From Labilithrix sp. (GTDB lineage: Bacteria; Myxococcota_A; Polyangia; Polyangiales; Polyangiaceae): a DNA stretch of 64,000 nucleotides. A program made the translations under genes and the position numbers. The notes beneath the pieces are model-generated. The model saw nothing but the letters and a program-made list of their open reading frames with translations, had not been told where the DNA came from and made no database searches. Each line of letters opens with the position of its first letter. Within the stretch, counting starts at the first letter, position 1. Below are positions 60,350-64,000 of the stretch, piece by piece. Location of the stretch: assembly GCA_019637175.1 (NCBI GenBank), contig JAHBWD010000038.1:18881-82880 (forward strand), in the 5' to 3' direction.

Positions 60350-61228
60350 ATGAGCGACGAGGCGGAGGCCGCGCCGACGTCGCGCCCGCCGGAGTCGGAG
60401 CGCATGCGGCGCCTTCGCCGCAACGTCGTGTTTCACCGGCTCGCCGGCCTCGGAGCCTCCGCCCAAGCCGCGATCCCCGGGCTCTACGCGTGGGCGATCA
60501 CGGTCGCGCCTGCGGCGTGGTCGCGGGGCGCGCCCGTCCTCGCGAAGGTCGCCGCGATCGTCGGCGTCGTCGCGCTCGCCACCGCGCCCCTCGTCGAAGG
60601 CGCCGGGCTGCGCGCGCGCCCGGCCGAGGCTCCCGATGATCCGTCGCGTCCGGCCGAAGCCGCGGCGGCTCCTCCGCCGACGGGCTTGCGATCGTTCCGA
60701 GCGTGGACGGGCCCGACGTGGGCGCGCGTCTGGTCGGTGTGGGGCTTCGTTCTCTCGAGCGCCATCGTGTGGGCGCTCGCACCCGGCGCGCTCTCGTCGA
60801 TACGGCTCGACGGCGTGCGCGGCGCGCTCGGCGTCGTCGGATGGGGGCTCTTCGCGTTTGCGTCTGCCGGCCCGTCGCTCCGCGCCGATCCCGACGCGGC
60901 CAAGCGCATCGTCGCCGGCAGCGCGCTCAAGCCGCGCTCGGCGCTCCCTCGCGGCGACGGCGTCTACGTCGCCGGCGGCGTCGTGCTCGCGCTCGCCATG
61001 CAGGCGGTCGGTTGGAGCGTCGCCGTCCCGGAGCGCGCGGTCCTCGTTCGGCTCGTGACGGTCGCGTGCGGCGTCGCCGTGATCAGCGCCACGACGAGCA
61101 TCGCGCTGGCGCGACACGCGACGCGTACGCCGGCCGCGAGGTCGCTGAAGCTGAGGCGCGCGCTTCCTTGGATGGTGCTCCTGGCGTTGTTCCTGAGCAC
61201 CGGCCTCGTTCTGCTGATGCCCCGCTGA
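60350..61228 (+). CDS. Multi-pass membrane protein, unknown
   Basis: 292 aa. A charged N terminus (residues 1-28) precedes about six hydrophobic segments: around 36-54, 62-82, 122-140, 152-170, 203-222 and 268-288. Ala/Pro-rich loops lie between. No known transporter motif. Four bases after ttcA, so probably co-transcribed. Confidence 0.72.
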   Translation: MSDEAEAAPTSRPPESERMRRLRRNVVFHRLAGLGASAQAAIPGLYAWAITVAPAAWSRGAPVLAKVAAIVGVVALATAPLVEGAGLRARPAEAPDDPSRPAEAAAAPPPTGLRSFRAWTGPTWARVWSVWGFVLSSAIVWALAPGALSSIRLDGVRGALGVVGWGLFAFASAGPSLRADPDAAKRIVAGSALKPRSALPRGDGVYVAGGVVLALAMQAVGWSVAVPERAVLVRLVTVACGVAVISATTSIALARHATRTPAARSLKLRRALPWMVLLALFLSTGLVLLMPR

Positions 61229-61291
61229 CGATCGATCCTCCGTCCGTCGGGCGTTGGGAAGCGGCGCGGCCTGCGTTATCGTTCGATCGAG

Positions 61292-61468
61292 ATGCAAGCT
61301 CTCGACGCGCTCGCCGCCGTCCTCGTCATCGGAGCCGCCGCCGCGTTCACGTTCGGCGCCATGGCGCTGTCGCGCTCCAACGACGTCGAGGCGCTCTACT
61401 ATCTCGTCGTCGGCGTAGTCGCCCTGCGCGCCGGCGTCCAGATCGTGCGTCCGGGGGCGAGCGCGTGA
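61292..61468 (+). CDS. Small two-helix membrane protein (58 aa)
   Basis: ATG 61292 opens a 58-residue protein with hydrophobic stretches at about residues 4-24 (LDALAAVLVIGAAAAFTFGAMA) and 36-51 (ALYYLVVGVVALRAGVQI). Its TGA overlaps the GTG start of the parvulin gene as GTGA, the same coupling seen elsewhere in this run, which supports it being a real gene. Function unknown. Confidence 0.65.
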   Translation: MQALDALAAVLVIGAAAAFTFGAMALSRSNDVEALYYLVVGVVALRAGVQIVRPGASA

Positions 61469-62454
61469 AGGTGCGGCGCGCCGCTGCGCTCTTGATCCCG
61501 TTCGCGTTCTCGTGCCTGTCGTGCAGCGATTCGCGGGGCCCGGTCGAAGAGGGCGCGGCGCTCGGCGGAGAGATCGCGGCGCGCGTCGGGAGCGAAGCGA
61601 TCCCGCTCTCCCTCGTGAACCGCGTCGCGGCCGATCAACGCGTGACGCCGCGAGAGGCGCTGCACCGACTCGTCGACGACGCGATCTCGGCGCACGCCGC
61701 GCGCGCGCGGGGGCTCGATCGATCGACGCCGACGTCATGGCGGCTCACCGCTGCCCGCGCTCGCTTCACGGCCGACAAGCTCGCGGCCGACGCCAGAGCG
61801 CTCGGACCGCCCACGGACGAGGAGATCGCGAAGCTCAGCGCGCAGCACTGGAGAGAGGTCGATCGCCCGCCCGCGGTTCGAGTCGTCCACGCGGTCGCGC
61901 GCACGTTCCGTCAGGGGCAAGACGCGAAGAAGGACGGCACGGGTGAGGCGAGCCCGCGCGCGCGTGCGGTCGCCGACGAGATCCTCGCGGCCGTGCGATC
62001 GGCGGCCGACGAGGAGGATTTCCTCGCGAAGGCCAAGGCCGTCGCCCACCCTGACGACGTCCACGTGGTCGTCGAAGCGCTGCCTGCCGTCGTCGAAGAC
62101 GGCCGTTCGCTCGAGGGTGGGGGCGGCCTCGACCCGAAGTTCGCGAAGGCGGCCTCCGAGCTCGCGTCGCCGGGCGACATGAAGCTCGTCGACACCGCGT
62201 TCGGCTGGCACGTGATCCGCCTCGTCGAAAAGATCCCGGAGCAGCGAATGGATCACGAGGCGCGTCGCATTGCTTTCGGCGAGGCCGCGTACGCCGCGCG
62301 CGCGCGCGCAGCGACCGACGCGCGCATCGCGGCGCTTCACGCGGCGACGCCCGTGGTCATCTCGCCGTCCGCCGAGCAGCTCATGCGCACGTCGAGCGGT
62401 CTCCCGTCCCCCGAGCCCGTGGGGCCCGCGCCCCAGCGCCCTTCCGCCCCGTGA
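61465..62454 (+). CDS. Parvulin-type peptidyl-prolyl isomerase lipoprotein (PpiC/SurA-like)
   Basis: 329 aa from GTG 61465: signal ending PFAFSCLSC (Cys20), SurA-like N-terminal helices (PLSLVNRVAADQRVTPREALHRLVDDAI), and a parvulin domain from about 125 with VRVVHAVARTF, EDFLAKAKAVAHPDD, LEGGGGLDPKFAKAASELASPGDMKLVDTAFGWHVIRLVEKIP. It should assist folding of exported proteins at the envelope. Its stop overlaps the next start (GTGA). Confidence 0.85.
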   Translation: MKVRRAAALLIPFAFSCLSCSDSRGPVEEGAALGGEIAARVGSEAIPLSLVNRVAADQRVTPREALHRLVDDAISAHAARARGLDRSTPTSWRLTAARARFTADKLAADARALGPPTDEEIAKLSAQHWREVDRPPAVRVVHAVARTFRQGQDAKKDGTGEASPRARAVADEILAAVRSAADEEDFLAKAKAVAHPDDVHVVVEALPAVVEDGRSLEGGGGLDPKFAKAASELASPGDMKLVDTAFGWHVIRLVEKIPEQRMDHEARRIAFGEAAYAARARAATDARIAALHAATPVVISPSAEQLMRTSSGLPSPEPVGPAPQRPSAP

Positions 62455-63125
62455 AAGGACGCGCGCGCGAGGGCACGAGCAAGTCGCGGAGGCCGCCCGT
62501 TCGCGACATGGACGCCTCGGCGTTCGCGGTGATTCTCGGCGAGCTCATCTCGCGATTACCGGGCGCGTATGCATGCTCGCTCGTCGACGGCTCCGGCGAG
62601 ACGGTCGACTACGCCGGCCTCGGCGATCCCTTCGACGTGAAGGTCGCCGCGGCGCACGCGAGGATCCTGCTCAACCAAGTCGAAGAGCTCGGCGCGCTCG
62701 GCGCGCCGCGCTGGATCGTGATTCGCGGCGCGGCGCGCAGCATCATCGCGAGGAAGCTCCCCGAGGGCTACGCGATCGTGGTGCTCCTCCGCCGGAGGGC
62801 GGGCTTCACGGCGTCGGAGCGGGCGTTTGCGACCTGCGCCGCGGCGCTCGCGCGCGAGGCCGGCTGGCCGCTGGAGGCGCCCGAGAGAGGCGGCGAAGCC
62901 GCGTGGATCCCCGTCGACGTCGAGATCGATCAGCGCGGGCGGCCGGCCTTCATCGGCGCGCCGCCCGTGCGCGTGGAGGTCCTCGGGTCGGTCATGGGCC
63001 TTCCCCGTCGCGAGCGCGGCTATCGCGTGCGCACGGCCGCGGGAACGGAGCTCACCGTCGTGCGCGAGGCCGGAAACTGCTGGTACGCCGACGATCGCCA
63101 CGACGCCTACGACGCGTTGCGGTGA
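62451..63125 (+). CDS. Roadblock/LC7-like domain protein
   Basis: 224 aa from GTG 62451. Residues about 22-142 (FAVILGELISRLPGAYACSLVDGSGETVDYAGLG, AHARILLNQVEELGALGAPRWIVIRG, GYAIVVLLRRRAGF) match the alternating helix/strand plan of Roadblock/LC7 proteins, which in bacteria partner small GTPases such as MglA. No GTPase gene is nearby. The C-terminal 80 residues are strand-rich and unassigned. Family assignment is by pattern only. Confidence 0.62.
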   Translation: MKGRAREGTSKSRRPPVRDMDASAFAVILGELISRLPGAYACSLVDGSGETVDYAGLGDPFDVKVAAAHARILLNQVEELGALGAPRWIVIRGAARSIIARKLPEGYAIVVLLRRRAGFTASERAFATCAAALAREAGWPLEAPERGGEAAWIPVDVEIDQRGRPAFIGAPPVRVEVLGSVMGLPRRERGYRVRTAAGTELTVVREAGNCWYADDRHDAYDALR

Positions 63126-63131
63126 CCAGAA

Positions 63132-63149
63132 CGCCACGCGCTCGTGGCG
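63132..63149. terminator. Hairpin after the ttcA-roadblock operon
   Basis: CGCCACG at 63132-63138 and CGTGGCG at 63143-63149 form a 7-bp stem with a 4-nt loop, starting 7 bp after the stop codon at 63125. No T-run follows, so it would be a weak or factor-assisted terminator. Confidence 0.4.
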
Positions 63150-63250
63150 GGCGGCGAAAAACGCCACGGTTTGCGTGTGGGATGCACGCGAAAAAACCGA
63201 ATGAAATCCAAGCGCTCCGACAAAAGCGCACATCCTCGCCTTTTTTGGAT

Positions 63251-63278
63251 TTGACACAGGGGCGCCCCTGACTATTTT
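63251..63278 (+). promoter_or_regulatory. Promoter with 14-bp palindrome in its spacer
   Basis: TTGACA at 63251-63256 and TATTTT at 63273-63278 are separated by 16 bp. The spacer is filled by the perfect palindrome CAGGGGCGCCCCTG (63257-63270), an obvious potential operator. It points right, towards the leader region. Possibly the upstream promoter of an rRNA operon. Confidence 0.55.
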
Positions 63279-63444
63279 CCGCGCCCCTCCTTCAGGTGAC
63301 GCGAAACGGTCGGGCTCCCCAAAAGAGCGCGCACCCAACGCAGCCAGAGGTGGGGACAGCCTGTGGAAAACCTGACTTCCCCCAGGGCCTCAGCACCCGC
63401 AAGGTCTGAGAATCCTGGCCGAAAGCAGGATCTCTCCCCCGACC

Positions 63445-63460
63445 ATCCACATGTGGATAA
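63445..63460. promoter_or_regulatory. DnaA box within a 14-bp palindrome
   Basis: TGTGGATAA at 63452-63460 is the exact complement of the consensus DnaA box TTATCCACA. It overlaps the perfect palindrome ATCCACATGTGGAT (63445-63458). A related TGTGGAAAA lies at 63362-63370. Two boxes are too few to call an origin; they may regulate the flanking promoters. Confidence 0.5.
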
Positions 63461-63708
63461 GGCGTGCGAGAGCTCCCAGGCTGCTTGAAGCTCGGCCAAT
63501 AAACAGCCGAGCTCACTTAGAAAATCTCTTAACCTTCTCTTGACGCCAGCCGGCTCCGGACCAACAGTGGAACCCGCTCTTCGGGGGCGCTCAGCGAAAG
63601 CCGAGCGCGGAGGAGAGCCCGAAGCTGTCCGGAACGTCGCGCTCATCTCGCGCGCGGCCATCGGAGCTACCGGCAGAAAATAAAGCGTCGGGTCACCGAA
63701 AAAAAACG

Positions 63709-63736
63709 TTGACCATCCCGTCGCGGCGACTATGAT
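63709..63736 (+). promoter_or_regulatory. Strong rRNA-type promoter
   Basis: TTGACC at 63709-63714, 16-bp spacer, TATGAT at 63731-63736, preceded by an A-rich stretch (63699-63706) that could act as an UP element. GC-rich bases after the -10 would be the discriminator. Transcription would start near 63743 and read right. Confidence 0.65.
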
Positions 63737-64000
63737 TCGCGACCCCAACGCAGCCGGGTGAGAGCCCGGGTGCCTCGGTCCTTGAAAACTGAATCGTACG
63801 CTCACTTTAGACGAATCTAGAGTGGGCTCCCGGAGGGCGCGATGCCGAGACAGTCATCCCGACTGCTCGAGCAGAAGCGACCCTCCCGTTCCTGACAAGG
63901 TCAGGTCAGGCGAGAAACGTGTCAGGTCTAAACAGCCTGGCGGCGAGCTCGTCATCTCCAGAATTCGCTCCTTCGAAGGCTAGCCCTTTCGGAGGCAGCA
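63737..64000 (+). other. Probable rRNA-operon leader (16S gene expected beyond the right edge)
   Basis: No open frame with coding character. After the strong promoter come a small hairpin CCGGG/CCCGG (63754-63769), CCTTGAAAACTGAATCG (63780-63796), which resembles the conserved leader or spacer element seen beside bacterial rRNA genes, and the hairpin at 63801-63826. The usual 16S 5' end (AGAGTTTGAT) is not reached by base 64000. Assignment is inference from promoter strength and leader style. Confidence 0.5.
63801..63826 (+). other. 11-bp leader hairpin
   Basis: CTCACTTTAGA (63801-63811) pairs along its full length, with two G-U pairs, with TCTAGAGTGGG (63816-63826) around a CGAA loop. It follows the leader element CCTTGAAAACTGAATCG by 4 bp and lacks a T-run, so a processing or antitermination role is likelier than termination. 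Confidence 0.5.

Larger units (their letters stand above)
63126..63708. other. Gene-free intergenic region with regulatory sites
   Basis: This 583-bp stretch has lower GC than the genes and no believable coding frame. It holds the hairpin at 63132, a possible second terminator (GCGCT/AGCGC stem at 63212-63229 with six T at 63241-63246), the promoter with palindrome at 63251, a DnaA box at 63452, and a weaker promoter-like pair TTGACG (63540-63545)/AACAGT (63563-63568). A 12-nt word CCCAACGCAGCC occurs at 63334 and again in the leader at 63744. Confidence 0.6.

Noticed and set aside
63272..63805. 177-codon minus-strand open frame in the right-hand region
   Set aside because: It spans the promoters, palindromes and leader hairpin, has mixed composition unlike neighbouring proteins, lacks a ribosome site and shows no motif.
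63985..64000. CGGAGGCAGCA at the right edge resembles a 16S rRNA internal segment (GGGAGGCAGCAG)
   Set aside because: Upstream bases do not match the 16S context (ACTCCTAC) and the 16S 5' end is absent, so the similarity is short and probably chance.
1..64000. tRNA genes
   Set aside because: Gaps between genes were read for T-loop and acceptor-stem patterns and none was convincing; a tRNA-scanning program would be decisive.

Overview
The window is very GC-rich, gene-dense bacterial chromosome. Its style points to a myxobacterium-like member of Myxococcota, probably a Polyangia-type soil predator. The reasons are the many secreted lipoproteins with Asp/Gly/Ala-, Ser/Gly- or Cys-rich linkers, the four-gene GldA/GldF/GldG/DUF4340 cluster, PEGA-like, PQQ-propeller, PilZ and Roadblock-like proteins, frequent GTG/TTG starts and 4-bp stop/start overlaps. 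This placement is inference from gene content; no complete rRNA gene lies in the window.

Layout. 0.1-5.4 kb: an operon for a gliding-type ABC-2 exporter (ATPase, permease, GldG-like protein, DUF4340 protein), followed by a 49-bp tandem repeat. 5.7-16.3 kb: leucine-dehydrogenase-type amino-acid dehydrogenase, lipoproteins, a minus-strand histidine kinase/YjbQ/lipoprotein operon, a divergent radical SAM gene related to tetraether-lipid-synthase-type enzymes with a MarR regulator, a sulfatase/phosphodiesterase-like lipoprotein and a retropepsin-like lipoprotein. 16.3-18.8 kb: a ClpA/ClpC-like double AAA+ ATPase split by a one-base frameshift inside the second ATPase domain. 18.9-23.9 kb: a TetR-regulated RND efflux operon with a visible operator. 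24-32 kb: Cys-rich lipoprotein, polysaccharide deacetylase plus BON-GT2 fusion, bestrophin channel, RsmG, AmgK-like sugar kinase. 31.9-38.7 kb: ECF sigma factor with an unusual membrane partner, lipoproteins, GH35 beta-galactosidase, beta-barrel and CAP-domain proteins. 38.7-42.3 kb: sdhCAB (succinate dehydrogenase). 42.4-48.8 kb: an LpoA/periplasmic-binding-like lipoprotein and two lipoprotein GH13 alpha-amylases. 48.8-56.8 kb: mostly lipoproteins and beta-propeller proteins plus a proline-rich protein with a cyclic-nucleotide-binding-like C terminus. 57.2-63.1 kb: PilZ-like protein, PepA, then an operon ttcA / membrane proteins / parvulin lipoprotein / Roadblock-like protein. 63.1-64 kb: no gene, but promoters, palindromes, a consensus DnaA box and a structured leader that looks like the upstream region of an rRNA operon whose 16S gene would start beyond the window.

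Many genes face the cell envelope: surface lipoproteins, glycan-active enzymes, efflux, export, motility-like ABC system. The most unusual items are the frameshifted Clp gene whose halves overlap as ATGA, the Tes-like radical SAM enzyme, the BON-glycosyltransferase fusion, the acidic tails on the ABC ATPase and its permease, and the multi-promoter leader at the right edge. No tRNA, complete rRNA, CRISPR array, insertion sequence or prophage was recognised.
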